Positions 51,675 through 62,412 of a stretch of 64,000 nt of DNA are shown here, piece after piece. The stretch is from positions 392,308-456,307 of the forward strand of contig NW_006920891.1 of NCBI RefSeq assembly GCF_000417875.1, written 5' to 3'. The notes below the pieces were generated by a model. The model had not been told where the DNA came from and made no database searches. It worked only from the letters and a program-made list of their open reading frames with translations. The position numbers and the translations under genes were made by a program. Origin of the DNA: Pseudozyma flocculosa PF-1 (Eukaryota; Basidiomycota; Ustilaginomycetes; Ustilaginales; Ustilaginaceae). Within the stretch, counting starts at the first letter, position 1, and the number at the start of each line of letters is the position of its first letter.

Positions 51675-53330
51675 TGTAGCTGCAAGACAATACTGATGAT
51701 GATGATTGCTGCAACAGACTGAGGGTCAGCCTGATTCTCCAGGACATGAGGAGATCCCTCGTCAGCGGAGGGGCTACCGAGGCGATCCTGCAGAGGATGG
51801 CCCTGGTGCAACTGGTATTCGCCACAGGACTGAGGATCGGCTCCCTCTGCAGCACCGATCCCCGTGACGACGAGAGGTTCGGCATGCTCCAGGAGGACGT
51901 GGAGTTCAGGCAGGAGGGTCCTGGCACCTACCTGCTTGTTCTGCATGTGCACCACCTAAAGGGGTTCCAATCAGCAGGAACCAACAGGCAATCCATCCAC
52001 CCAAGGATCCCCCCTCTGTGTCTGCCGACCAATGTTGCCCTGGAGGCCACCCCAACCCTCCTCAACATCCTTGTCCACAGAGGAGCTCTCTTTGAGAAGG
52101 GGAAGCACGGGAGGCAGATCAAATCTGTCCGAGAGCTCCTGGCTTCAAAGGCTGCAGAGTTCAGAGGTGTTGGCAAGGAACCCCACTTTTGCGCCCTGGC
52201 CGAGGATCACCTTGAGATGACAGACAAGTTCCTGTCTGTCAAGGCTGCCTGCTCTGCACTCCTGAGGCATGCTGTCAACATTGGCCTCAAGTTTGGATCG
52301 TTTCATATGATTTGCCACGACTTTGCCACCCAGTTTGCTACGGCATACTCTGCAGAGGTTGCACGCCTGCTGCTCAACCATGAGCAGGCCAAGGACACTC
52401 TGCACAGGAACTACACTGGCGGCATCTTGAACTTCAACACCATTGCGCTTTGGGCGGGCAAGCTGTGTGAGGACAGGGACCAGGAGATCATCAACATTCT
52501 TGCGCGCTTGACCTACTACGAACAGAGGGCAAATGGTCCAGGGGTACAGGCGCTGGCAGAGGAGAGTGCCAGTGGTGTCCCTCCTGTCCAGAGCAAGGGT
52601 CACGTCCACTGCCACAGCAAGAACAGGCCAGCAGAGCAACTTGAGGCAGACTGTGCCAAGGACCAGGCCTACAGACAGCTCAAGGACACATTCGATGACG
52701 CTTCAAAGGAAGTTGAGGTGCGCACAGTCATCAAGGTCTTTGAGAATCACAAGTTCAATCAGCAACATCTCAAGGCCAACAAGGTGTTCAACTCCATGGC
52801 AGAGGGCAAGGCCAAACGTCTTTGTGAGCTGGCTATGTCCAAGCTGGTCTCAGCAAGGACTGCCCTGCAGACATGCAGGCAGCACATCCTCCGCATCTTG
52901 GCAGAGCGGACCAAGCTCTTGTCTCCTGGGAAGCAGGCAAGGAGCAATAGGGACCTCTATCAGTGAACAGGGAGAAGCAGATCATCAACACTGTTGCACA
53001 TTCAATCTTCATCAGCAGATGATGGATGGCCTGATAGTACTGATCTGGAGATCAACAACTTCCTGACAGACACCACCCAGCTTGCAAGGCTCCAGCACAG
53101 CATCAAGGACCACAACAAGGACTGCAACAAGAAGAGTTCCATCCTTCTTGCATGATCCACCAACTTTTGGCAGAAGGAACCGGTTGTTGATTGCAAGGGT
53201 CTGCTTGCTTCTATGCAGGTTGGCAGCCCCTACCAGCTTCAGGTTGATGTCCAGTCATGAAGCAGTCCAGCCTTGAAGCAACAACCTCGACATGCCAGTT
53301 GCGTCCACCCTGTCTCATTGGTGCTCTGGC
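51480..53330. mobile_element. Low-GC island with tyrosine-recombinase-like gene
   Basis: About 1.85 kb of AT-richer, CA/TG-rich sequence starting 200 bases after the secreted paralogue. Its composition matches the 34.1-36.5 kb island. It encodes a recombinase-like protein. I see no terminal repeats, which fits Crypton-like or captain-type tyrosine recombinase elements, but the element limits cannot be set by eye. Confidence 0.45.
51746..52966 (+). CDS. Tyrosine-recombinase-like protein, probably degenerate
   Basis: 406 residues from the first ATG; the frame is open to about 51680 (residues ending NRLRVSLILQD), so the protein is probably truncated at its start or begins in an unseen exon. Features of tyrosine recombinases are visible: LVQLVFATGLRIGSL with Arg30 as the first catalytic Arg, a strand LLVLHVHHLKGFQ, then MICHDFATQFATAYSAEVAR and LLLNHEQAKDTLHRNYTGG with His191, His212 and Tyr223. 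The HxxR position reads HDFA, so the second Arg is missing. The layout is close to the DUF3435 and Crypton-type recombinases of fungi. The C-terminal 150 residues are Lys/Gln-rich and helical. After the stop another frame continues with LEINNFLTDTTQLARLQHS, hinting at a lost C-terminus. Codon use differs from flanking genes. Activity is doubtful. Confidence 0.55.
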   Translation: MRRSLVSGGATEAILQRMALVQLVFATGLRIGSLCSTDPRDDERFGMLQEDVEFRQEGPGTYLLVLHVHHLKGFQSAGTNRQSIHPRIPPLCLPTNVALEATPTLLNILVHRGALFEKGKHGRQIKSVRELLASKAAEFRGVGKEPHFCALAEDHLEMTDKFLSVKAACSALLRHAVNIGLKFGSFHMICHDFATQFATAYSAEVARLLLNHEQAKDTLHRNYTGGILNFNTIALWAGKLCEDRDQEIINILARLTYYEQRANGPGVQALAEESASGVPPVQSKGHVHCHSKNRPAEQLEADCAKDQAYRQLKDTFDDASKEVEVRTVIKVFENHKFNQQHLKANKVFNSMAEGKAKRLCELAMSKLVSARTALQTCRQHILRILAERTKLLSPGKQARSNRDLYQ

Positions 53331-54044
53331 CGAGGTATTTTTTCTGCCTGTTATTTCCTTGCAATTTCCACACCTTTTCGCCTCATAGCCGCTGCGAGTC
53401 CTGCGAGGGCAGCGAGGAGGTCCACTTCTGCCCAGCAAGAGGTCTGGAGCTGACGTTCACGTCGTCGGACGGGGCGCGCGAGAAGAGATTGGCGGAACCG
53501 GGCCGAGACGAGACGAGGGCGGCTACTCTAGGTGCGTGCGAGGCACGCGCCGCTCTCGTGGCCACCGGATGGTGAGACCGTTGCGCTCGGTTGCCGGCGG
53601 TATCTGGGGTCCTCCTGTCCCTGCCTTTGCACCTCGCACACACGCACGCACGGTCGAGTCGTCGCACGCACGGTCACGTCGTCGATTGGCGGTGTTCCTG
53701 TGTGTTATCAGCGGTGCGACGGTGCGGACCTGGGCGAGGATAGAGTTTCGGAGGGCGTCGATGCGCTGCAGGTCGGTCGAGACAGAGGCAAGCAACCTGG
53801 AGCAGGCAGGCAAGGGGGATCCGGGCAATCATCTGTCTGCATGTGCGAGCGGAAGCTGCCGGTAGGACGAGGCAGACGGACGAGCGATTTCGTCCCGGTG
53901 TCGAGCTCGCGGTCACGATCGCAATCGACGGATCGTCCCGACGAGGCTACGACGGACGGACGGACGATGGTCCAAGCACCGGAAGTCGCGCCGGCCGGGG
54001 CAGAAGCCGAAGCTGGGCGGGGATGTGCGCAGCTGCCTGGTGCA

Positions 54045-54066
54045 GCATGCATGCATGCATGCTTGC
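54045..54066. repeat. GCAT tetranucleotide repeat
   Basis: About five GCAT units in non-coding sequence. Confidence 0.75.
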
Positions 54067-55071
54067 GCCTCTATGCGCCAAGCCTCGCGCTTCGGTGCAC
54101 CCGCAGCTGCGGCGAGAGGCCAGGCCGCGACAGGCCGCCTCGACGAGGGCTTGGGCTCGTGTCGTCTTGCTTCTTGCTTGCTTGCTTGCTGCTTGCTTCT
54201 GCTTGCTTCTTCTTTTTCGCGACGATCAAATCTCGAACTCACCCACCCACCAGCGCGCCACCCGACGTCGGACCAGTGTCGACCGACACGCTAAGCCGTC
54301 GAGAAGCGCAGCGGGCCCCATCCCTTTCAATCGCCGACCGTCATCGAGTCGCTTACTCGCCAGCTGGTCCGTGCAAGCGTTGCACAGCAACGTCCCTAGC
54401 GCGACTCCCGTAGCCGCCGTGCACCCAAAGGTCGCCGCTATTCTCTTGCTACCGGTATCTCACCGGCCTCCCCTGAAACCCACAGTGGCAGCAATCGCGG
54501 GCCGAGCTTCGATGCGTGTGCGCGCACTCGCCACACGAAGCAGTTGGTGAGAGGCTGAGAAGGAGGCCAGCAACGATCCACGCCGACGATGGCCGGCCGA
54601 GGAAGGCTCACAGATGGCGTGCGAACTGCTGACTACTGTCGTCCACCTCGGAGAAGATCCTGGCACCAACAGCAATGCATCCAGACAATCGGTACGCAAA
54701 AAGTACCCATGACGAACAGCAGGTCGGGCTCGGCGTGGCTGGCAATCTTTGCAGGAAAGGCGGCGGCGTAGCGGGCGTGGATCTGGTAGAGTTCAACGCC
54801 CGCCCCCTTGCCTCCATGCCCGCTCACCACACTCACTGCCTCGCCACCCGGTCAATCACCCACGCCCCGCACTGCCCCTCCTCAAGACATGACCTGGACG
54901 AGGCAGCAAGGGCCCCGCACAGTACCTGCCAGGACCGTACCGCACCTGCCCCACGGGCAATCCACTCGCTCGGGACTCTCTGGGGTCACGCTCGTCTGCG
55001 ATAACGCCATATCGTTGATGCCGGACAGGTTCCCGGAGCGACGAGCCCGTGGAGCAACCTGCGATGCCCGC

Positions 55072-55215
55072 ATGACCTTGATCCGCACTAGTGTTCTACT
55101 CCTCTTGACGATCGCGGCTGCCCACGCCAGGCGGTCATTTCCGCTGCCGGACGACCATCATCCTTGTTCCTCGTCGCTGCCCGACCATCGAAACGAGGTC
55201 GTCGTGGGAAGTTGA
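55072..55215 (+). CDS. Possible short secreted peptide, 47 residues
   Basis: The frame begins MTLIRTSVLLLLTIAAAHA, a good signal peptide with an AHA-type cleavage site, followed by RRSFPLPDDHHPCSSSLPDH and a stop. It could be a complete small peptide or the first exon of a longer gene. No TATA box or second exon is evident, and an open frame of this size can arise by chance. Confidence 0.25.
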   Translation: MTLIRTSVLLLLTIAAAHARRSFPLPDDHHPCSSSLPDHRNEVVVGS

Positions 55216-57161
55216 GCTTGTGCGACCTTGTCCCATCGCAACAAAGTGATCAGAGACCATGCTGGCCACGCGCGAGCGTCCTCGCCGAGCCTCGCAACGC
55301 CGCCGACGGATTGCTGCTTCGGTCGGGCGATCCCCGGGCCCGCTGACTTCTTTGCGTCGAGCCAGGTGTACGCACGTCGTTAATTCGTTGTCCAGTGTGT
55401 GCATCGTGAGATGGCACTGCACACAGCTAGCCTGTCATCGTCTGCGTGCTTGGCTTGCGGCGGGACGTTGTACGTACATAGGTGGCCGTCTGGTGGTGGA
55501 CGCTGTAGAAGGCCGCAGACCCCCCACGGGTGCTCTCGGTGCGAGCGGAGCTCTGATTTCTTCGTCGCTTGACAGGCGCCCGAGGCTCGCTTATCCCCAG
55601 CCCTGCCTTTGCTCCGCTACGCTGTTCTTCTTCTCGACGGCCGTCGCTGCGGGTGCCCGCTTCTTTCCGACCCTGGCTCGCTGTCCCGGAGCCTCGGCGT
55701 CTCTCTCTGATGCCAATTCACGGAGAGCCCCCTTCCGCCGCATCCGCGCAGGTCGGCCCGCCATTGTTGCAATCTTCGCAAGGTTAGTTGTACCCTTGGC
55801 GAGCTCCCATCGCCCCAACGCGATTGGTCGGTCGTCCATCTGCCAACCGTCGGATCGCCATCGCCCATACAATCCTCGCTCCCTGATTCGACAAGGGCCG
55901 CGCCACACTGGCCGCGAATGATGCCAGATAAGGGTCGATGTCGGCCCCCGCGCTCAACACTAAGACTGGCTGCGCAACGGACTGCAATGCCATGCCGGGT
56001 CATGTCATGCTATGCTATATATGCTGTGCTCCGCCTCGCAGGCCAACCGATCAACGACGGGACAATCTTATCAAGAGGGCGCGCAGAGCCAAGCCGGCGT
56101 CTCGACGAGGTACTGTAGCCAGCCCGAGCACAGCAGATTAACCGGCCCCTGGTCTCGGGCCCCAATGCGGCGCGGCCATGTCCGTGCTGCCTCTGGGCTA
56201 TCGACCGGTAACGATCTTCTGTATGCCATCTCGTGGCCCATCTCGGTGTTGCTCTGTGTGCCTGTGAGCCGGCTGCGAAGGGTGAGAAGAATGGCGGACA
56301 GTGGGGCTCTACCCGAACAGGGCAAGGGAAACGCCACGTTTTGCCACCGGCCGCTCTCGACCCTCTCCTCGGCACCCTCTGGTGGCCCTGCCAGGCCTGC
56401 CTTCTGGACCGACCGACCGTCCGCGCGTCGTAAGCGAGGACGCTAGCGTCGTTTTCCCACTGCCTGCTTTGCTTACAGTGTGCGCTCGGCCTCACGACCG
56501 AGGAGCATCGTCGTCGTGTCTCGTCGTCCCAGGCAGAAGCAGCATGCTTCCAAGACCTGACCTCGCCTCGCCTCGAGTCCCGCCGGTCAAGTCCGCCCTG
56601 GCCACCGGCCGAGGGCGGTGCCACCTCTCACTCTCACCTTACGGAAGAAGGCCTTCCGTCCCAGCCTTCCTGTCATCTTCCCCTGTCCGGTAGCGTTGCA
56701 TTGCCGAACCTAGCGTTGCCCTGTGCGCGCGCGAGGGTCCTCGGGTCCAGCGTCGATGCTACCGGTACGGTATGCCAGGCCCTTTTGCCGCCGCTCGTCC
56801 GCTCGCTCGGCGATGGCGAGTGAATCGTCGGTTCTTCCACCCCTCGCTCTGGCACACGACACACGGTGCCCTACGCTACCGATACAGCACCTCTGCTGCG
56901 CGAGCTCTGCCAAGGTTGGGCTCGAGGCACAGCACAAGCTCCCGCACCCTAGCTCGACCAGCGCTAGAGTCGTGTCTCAGAGAGCACCCCCCCTATCCGC
57001 AAAAGGTTAAAGAGCAACCCTCCGTGCGGCTCATCACATCCCTCGCCCCATCATCCCTTCCACCTTTCCTTGTCTGCCTCTCGTCCATCATCTTGCCCAT
57101 CGCTCCGTCTCTCGCCAGACCCCCAATAGAAACCACCCGCGCCCCACGTACAACAGCCAAG

Positions 57162-58187
57162 ATGCAGTTCAACATCGCCTTTGTCCTCTCGGCCCTGGTC
57201 GCGGTCCCCGCCGCCCTCGCCGGCACCATCCCCAAGCGTGGCTGCGGTACCCACGAGAAGCACGAGGAGCACGAGAAGAAGGTCCAGGAGCGCATCGCCA
57301 ACATCCGCGTCGCCGCCGCCGCCAAGCAGATCCCCGTCTCGTGGCACACGATCACCGACGGCACCAGCGGCAAGCTCACCGCCTCGCAGGTCCAGGCCTC
57401 GATCGACGTCCTCAACAAGGACTGTGAGTGTCCCCCCGCCGTTCGTCGGCCCGCTCGCCCGATCCGAGCGCCACCCCTCCCCTCCCCCCCACTTCGGCCA
57501 CCTAGCCCGGCGGAATTTGACAGCCCGCTGACAGCCGACCCCCACCCGCGCCCCCACCTCCGCCCCCGCCTTCGCGCCCGCCGCCACCACCACCGCGCCT
57601 CCACTCACACCAACCCGTGACGCGTCGCAGACGCCAGCACCGGCTTCTCCTTCTACCTCTCGGCCTCCGAGACGGTCACCAACAAGTCCTGGTTCACCGG
57701 CGTCGACCAGGGAACCACCGCCGAGGCCCAGATGAAGAACAGCCTCCGCGACGGTAACGCCCTCACGCTCAACGTGTACACCGTGAGCTTTGGCTCTTCG
57801 GGCCTGCTGGGCTACGCCACCTTCCCCTGGAGCTACTCGGGAGCCCCCAAGAACGACGGCGTCGTCATCGCCTATCAAACTTATCCTGGGTCGTCCTATG
57901 CTCCCTTCAACCAGGGACGCACCCTTACCCACGAGGTTGGTCACTGGCTTGGTCTCTACCATGTCTTCCAGGGAGGATGCACGGGATCGGGCGACAGCGT
58001 GTCGGACACGCCCGCCCAGTCGACTGCTACGTCGGGCTGCCCGTCGAGCCAGGACTCGTGCCCCAACGTGGCCGGCGTCGACTCGATCCACAACTTCCTC
58101 GACTACTCGGACGACGCCTGCATGTACCAGTTCACCGCTGGCCAGACGAGCCGCATGGCCCAGATCGTCTCGGCCTACCGCGGATAG
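57162..58187 (+). CDS. Secreted M43 (pappalysin-like) metalloprotease
   Basis: Two exons, 57162-57423 and 57631-58187, total 819 nt, 272 residues. MQFNIAFVLSALVAVPAALA is a signal peptide. A short propeptide region rich in Glu/His/Lys precedes the catalytic domain (GFSFYLSASETVTNKSWF, GNALTLNVYTVSFGSSGLLG). The zinc motif HEVGHWLGLYHVFQGGC places zinc ligands at His188, His192 and His198, with Glu189 catalytic; the Met-turn is near CMYQFTAGQ. The Cys pattern GCTGSGDSVSDTPAQ is typical of fungal extracellular MEP1-like enzymes, which are made for protein breakdown outside the cell and are linked with virulence in some fungi. The intron has a long C-rich stretch. Length is normal for the family. 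Convergent with the glycosidase gene. Confidence 0.95.
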
Positions 58188-59018
58188 ATGTCGTCGCTTC
58201 GCGTCGCGTCGCGTCGCCCGCCCGTCGCTGGGGTGGAGGGGAGCCAGGGCGGCGCTCGACGACCCCACGAAAGGATCTGGATGGATGAAGGCGGCCTCTC
58301 TGCCACGGGAGGCAACGGGGTGGGTCTCGCTCCTCGCGGACCGCCCGTTTCCGATCGGGCAGACGCCATCGACGACAAGGACAAGGGATTGAAGGGTAGA
58401 TACGATGACGACGGGCCTTCTTGACGGTGCTGCATCTCTCGCTTCGCTTGCAGTTTCAGTAGTAGATGCCGGTCCGTTGATATCAAGATACCCGTCTGCT
58501 TACCCTCGACGCCACGCTCGAATGTGTCCGCGAGGGATTTCTTCTGGTCGCAGAGTCGCAGGCTCAGCTCTCGGTCGTCGGACCACTCGGCGCCTGCCGC
58601 GGTGCGGGCGTCGTGCGGCGACGGCGTGAGATGACCATGGAGAGGGCGCAACGGGGTAGCGCCGAGCCCGCGTGCGCCCTGCAGAATAAGACTGCCGTGG
58701 ATCTACGTTCGAGGTCCGACGACACTGCACAGTGATATGGCCGTGGCCGGAGCTCGCGTCGCGGGCCGACTTGAGACAGGCGCCTCGCAGCCCTGACCGA
58801 ATGGTCCACGGCGCTCGGAACAACCTCCGTGGAGTTCGAGGAGCATCGCTCACGGTCAGCCCGAACCACTGCACAGCATAGGCGCAGTCACGATCGACAA
58901 AACCCGCCGGAGGAGACTGGATGCGAACGTCTGTCATTGCAGTGCATCTGCTTCGCACAGCTACCGTATCTACGCCCCGGCCAGACAGCGTGGCGCCATC
59001 GCCGGCCGTGTCCGCCGT
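58188..59018. other. Intergenic region between convergent genes
   Basis: About 830 bases between the protease and glycosidase 3' ends. A GCGTC repeat follows the protease stop (about 58199-58215). No gene is seen. Confidence 0.5.
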
Positions 59019-60956
59019 CTACTGCTCCCGGTTCTGCTTCATGTAGTCCCGGATGCGCAGGAACGACTGCTTGTACTCGCGGTCGAGGCCGGGCGAGGTG
59101 TAGTTGACGTACTGGAGACCAAATCGCGTGTTGAGGCCGAGGTTCCACTCGAGGTTGTCCATGATGGACCAGAAGAAGACGCCGCCGAGGTTGGCGCCGT
59201 CCTCGTGGATGGCGAGGACGTACTCGTCGAGCTGGTCGAGGGCGTAGCGGGTGCGCGCCGAGTCGAGGCGGATCTGCTCGAGGTACTGCTTGTCGTTTTC
59301 GTGGGGCTCGGCGAAGCCGACCTCGCTCAGGTAGATTTTCATGTCGCCGCTCCACGTCTCCTTGATCTGGCGCAGAAAGTTGCGCACGAGGCCCGCCGAG
59401 TTGTACAGCCAGGGCGCCTTGGCGTCGGCCTGCTCGCCCAGCGGCCACCCGCCCACCTTGGTGTCGTCGGTCGAGATGGTCTGGTAGTCGGGCGGAAGGC
59501 TCGACACGCACTGCGGCCAGTCCGGGTGCGACGAGTTGCGCTCGCACGCCGCCAGCCCGCCCGGGGCGCGCGTGGCGCGCGCGACGCGGACGCTGTAGAG
59601 GTCGATGGCGTAAAAGTCGGCCGTGCCCCGGATGAGCTTCCGGTCCTCGTCGGTCAGGTCGGGCAGGATCGACGTGGGGATCGTCTCGCGCAGGATCGCC
59701 GGCCACTCGCCCGTGCTGTACACCGGGTCGCTCCACAGGCCCAGGAGCACGGCGTCGTGGCGCTTGGCGGCGCGGATGTCTTCGGCGTTGCCCGGCCGGT
59801 GCGGCAGGGCGATCGAGTTGTCGTTCTTCATCGACATCTGCCCCTTTGGCAGCGTGCCGTTGCGCTGCATCTCCTCGTACAGCCGGTAGACCTTGCCGTG
59901 GGCGCGGAGGAGGTTGCGCGCGCAGTGAAAGTAGGCCTGGGCGCCGTCGAGCTCGCCGTCGTAGGTCGTGTTGAGCGGGAAGCCGCTCAGGTACGGCCCG
60001 CACACGTTGTTGGGCTCGTTGAAGGTGAACCACGTCCGGACCCGGTCGCCGTACCGCCGGAGCACCGTGGCGGCGTAGTGGACAAAGTCGTCGACCATCC
60101 TCTCGTCGCGCCACGAGCCGTACTGGAACTCGAGCGACAGCGGAAAGTCCCAGTGATAGAGGGTCCCCACGGGCTCGAGGCCCTGGTCGATGGCCTCGTC
60201 GATGACCTCGTCGTAGTGCTCGAGTCCCGGCTGGTTGACGGGCCCGTTGCCAAACGGCAGGATGCGCGACCAGGCAAACGAGAACGAGTAGGAGTCGACG
60301 CCCATCTTGACGATGCGCGCCATGTCCTCCTTGAACTTGTAGTAGTGGTTGTCGGTCACGTCGCCCGTCTGGTTGTTGGCGATGCAGCCCTTTGTCACGT
60401 GGCCGCAAAAGTCCCACTGCGAGGGGCCCTTGCCGTCGGCCTTTGCGGCTCCCTCGACCTGGAAGGCGGCCGAGGCGACGCCGTACTTGAAGTCCTTGGG
60501 CAGCTTGTACTTGCGCGCCTTGTTGACCGCCGGGTCGGTCACGGGCCACTGCGACGCGTCCGACAGGCCGAGGAGGTTGCTCGGGCTGGGCGGCACGGCG
60601 ATGTCGTCCTGCGAGGGCCGCGGCTGCACCGTGGTGACGTGGGCCTTTTCGACCGGCCGGGCATCCTCGAGCAGCGCCCAGAGCTTGTCCAGGCCGCGCT
60701 TCGAGTAGTCGGGCTTCTTGAACTGCGCGTACTTGCCGCTCGAACTGCCGCCGTGCTGGCCGTGCTTGCTGTCGCTGTCGTCGCGCTCCCACAGGGCGGC
60801 GGGCTCGACGGCGGCGCGGGCGGCGAGGACGTCGTCGGCCGACGCGTCGAAGTTGGTGGGGAAGGCCGACGCGGTGGTGGCGGCGAGGATGGCGGTGGCG
60901 ACGAGCGAGAGGAGAGCGACCCAGGCAAAGCCCTGGTGACGAGGAGGGGGCGACAT
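59019..60956 (-). CDS. Secreted glycoside hydrolase family 1 enzyme (beta-glucosidase-like)
   Basis: Single exon, 645 residues. The N-terminus (HQGFAWVALLSLVATAILAA) is a signal peptide, followed by about 130 residues of variable sequence before the (beta/alpha)8 barrel starts at LPKDFKYGVASAAFQVEG. GH1 hallmarks follow: GPSQWDFCGH, SYSFSFAWSRILPFG, TLYHWDFPLSLE, the acid/base motif TFNEPNNV with Glu314, and DFYAIDLYS. The nucleophile region reads IYLSEVGFA, with Glu545 as the expected nucleophile; most GH1 enzymes have TENG here. The end has FFWSIMDNLEWNLGL, RFGLQYVNY and KQSFLRIRDYMK, all family features. It hydrolyses beta-linked glucosides or related sugars outside the cell; the true substrate cannot be read from the sequence. 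The ATG at 60956 is the only start that includes the signal peptide. Confidence 0.93.
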   Translation of the reverse strand: MSPPPRHQGFAWVALLSLVATAILAATTASAFPTNFDASADDVLAARAAVEPAALWERDDSDSKHGQHGGSSSGKYAQFKKPDYSKRGLDKLWALLEDARPVEKAHVTTVQPRPSQDDIAVPPSPSNLLGLSDASQWPVTDPAVNKARKYKLPKDFKYGVASAAFQVEGAAKADGKGPSQWDFCGHVTKGCIANNQTGDVTDNHYYKFKEDMARIVKMGVDSYSFSFAWSRILPFGNGPVNQPGLEHYDEVIDEAIDQGLEPVGTLYHWDFPLSLEFQYGSWRDERMVDDFVHYAATVLRRYGDRVRTWFTFNEPNNVCGPYLSGFPLNTTYDGELDGAQAYFHCARNLLRAHGKVYRLYEEMQRNGTLPKGQMSMKNDNSIALPHRPGNAEDIRAAKRHDAVLLGLWSDPVYSTGEWPAILRETIPTSILPDLTDEDRKLIRGTADFYAIDLYSVRVARATRAPGGLAACERNSSHPDWPQCVSSLPPDYQTISTDDTKVGGWPLGEQADAKAPWLYNSAGLVRNFLRQIKETWSGDMKIYLSEVGFAEPHENDKQYLEQIRLDSARTRYALDQLDEYVLAIHEDGANLGGVFFWSIMDNLEWNLGLNTRFGLQYVNYTSPGLDREYKQSFLRIRDYMKQNREQ

Positions 60957-62412
60957 GGCTGCCAGACGTGAGACGGACGGAGGGGGGAGGATAAACTCAC
61001 GGCGTTACAGGGGGGCCACGGTCAAGGGGACGTTTGACAAGCTAGATTTTGTACCTTCCTCCGGCTGCCCTCTGCAGCGAGCGAGCGGGTCGGTCGAGAT
61101 CGGTGCTCTGCGCCTCTGCCTCCGCCTCTGCTCTCGGAGAGCCATTGGCCGGTCTTGGTCGCTTCATGAGAGTGCAAGCGGTGACCGCGCGGCCGCACGG
61201 AGGCGAGCGTCACGGGATGTCGCAGGTCGGTCGCATCGACGCGCAGCCTTTGTCCCTCGACCTCCGGGGTGGGGAGACAGAGCATCGTGCTTCGTTCGAG
61301 TGTAGCTAGGGTACTAGCCTATTGTGTAGGTCCATTGTGCGAGGAAAGCACCTGCTGCAGCTGTGCTTGGGGCAAGACAGCGAGCGGCCCATGCTTTGCC
61401 TGGGGGGCGTTGCGCTGGTATCGCACAACGTACAACAAGCTGTAGCCGCCCTTGTCGCGTGCGACAATCGGCTGCGACGAGATCGCCGGTGTCGAGTGCA
61501 AGGCGGGGCGGGGCAGGGCAAGGGACGAGCGAGCGGGCTAGGCAGGCAAGGCAAGGGGAGCGGTCGCCGTCGCCTCTGTACGTACAGTACTTACGTGTGT
61601 ACATACGAATGCCAAAGGGAGAGTGAGGAAGCGGTTGGCGTGGGGGGGAAAGGTCGAGCCGAGATCGTTGAAATGCGGGGTACGCAGCTGGATCATCGCA
61701 TGGCACAGCACGACGGCACGACGGCACGACAGCACGACGGCATCAAAGGGCACCGGCACCATTATTCGTAGGGCAGCGGCCCGGTACCACTTCGGTCGGT
61801 CATCTCGCCGGCGGCGGCAGAGGCCAAGATGGGCCCCGCACATAGACAAGGCACCGGCTCTGGGCGAGCAAGGAAGACCAGCACGCCGGCACAAATCCTC
61901 CGGTCTCCGGCGGCTTCGACGGCCAACCTCGACCTCACCGGCCGCCAATTTGCCGACAAGTTATCCTCTCCCCGCGCGGCTGCTGCTGCTTTCCACGCCC
62001 TCTTGCCATCCTCTCGCTGCCTCCGGACGCCGGTCGTCGATCGTTATCGAGATCGTCCAGCCCTTTGCCTCCCTTTCATCTCCCGGATGCCGTCGGACCT
62101 GATCGTGCCTCAGCCGTCAGCCGTCGGAGGCGTGCGCCGTCAGGAACCGTCGGTGGTCCGACGCCATCCTCCTCTGGCCAGTCACGTGGGACGGAGAGCG
62201 CAGCGCACAAACACATGAAAGGGACACGGAGCGCAGCAAGGCAATTTCTGTTTGGCGCTGGTCTGCGTGCGTGCGCTTGGTCGATTGACGGCGGTAAAAA
62301 TACAGGCGAGGCGCGCGAGCCTCGAGTGGCAGGAGTAGAAAGCAGGGGGCAAGGACCGTTGCGGTCGCAGCAGCAGGTTTCGGGCGGCGCAGGGCAAGGA
62401 CAAAGATCGGCA
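60957..62412. other. Intergenic region between two minus-strand genes
   Basis: About 1.45 kb with the glycosidase promoter on the left. A short CACGACGG tandem run lies near 61706-61740. Open frames are scattered and unconvincing. Confidence 0.45.

Larger units (their letters stand above)
52967..57161. other. Long region without a supported gene
   Basis: About 4.2 kb. It holds the end of the low-GC island (to about 53330), then GC-rich sequence with GCAT and GCTT repeats, a TATA-like CTATATATGC near 56015 with no gene I can tie to it, and the promoter of the M43 protease at the right end. Two small things inside it, a 47-codon secreted-peptide frame (55072) and a sirtuin-like fragment (54700-54810, minus), are described in the findings. 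Other open frames lack any protein-like signal. Confidence 0.45.

Noticed and set aside
53532..54550. Overlapping plus-strand frames of 235-293 codons
   Set aside because: They lie in low-complexity sequence with GCTT and GCAT repeats, overlap in different frames and show no conserved-looking segment.
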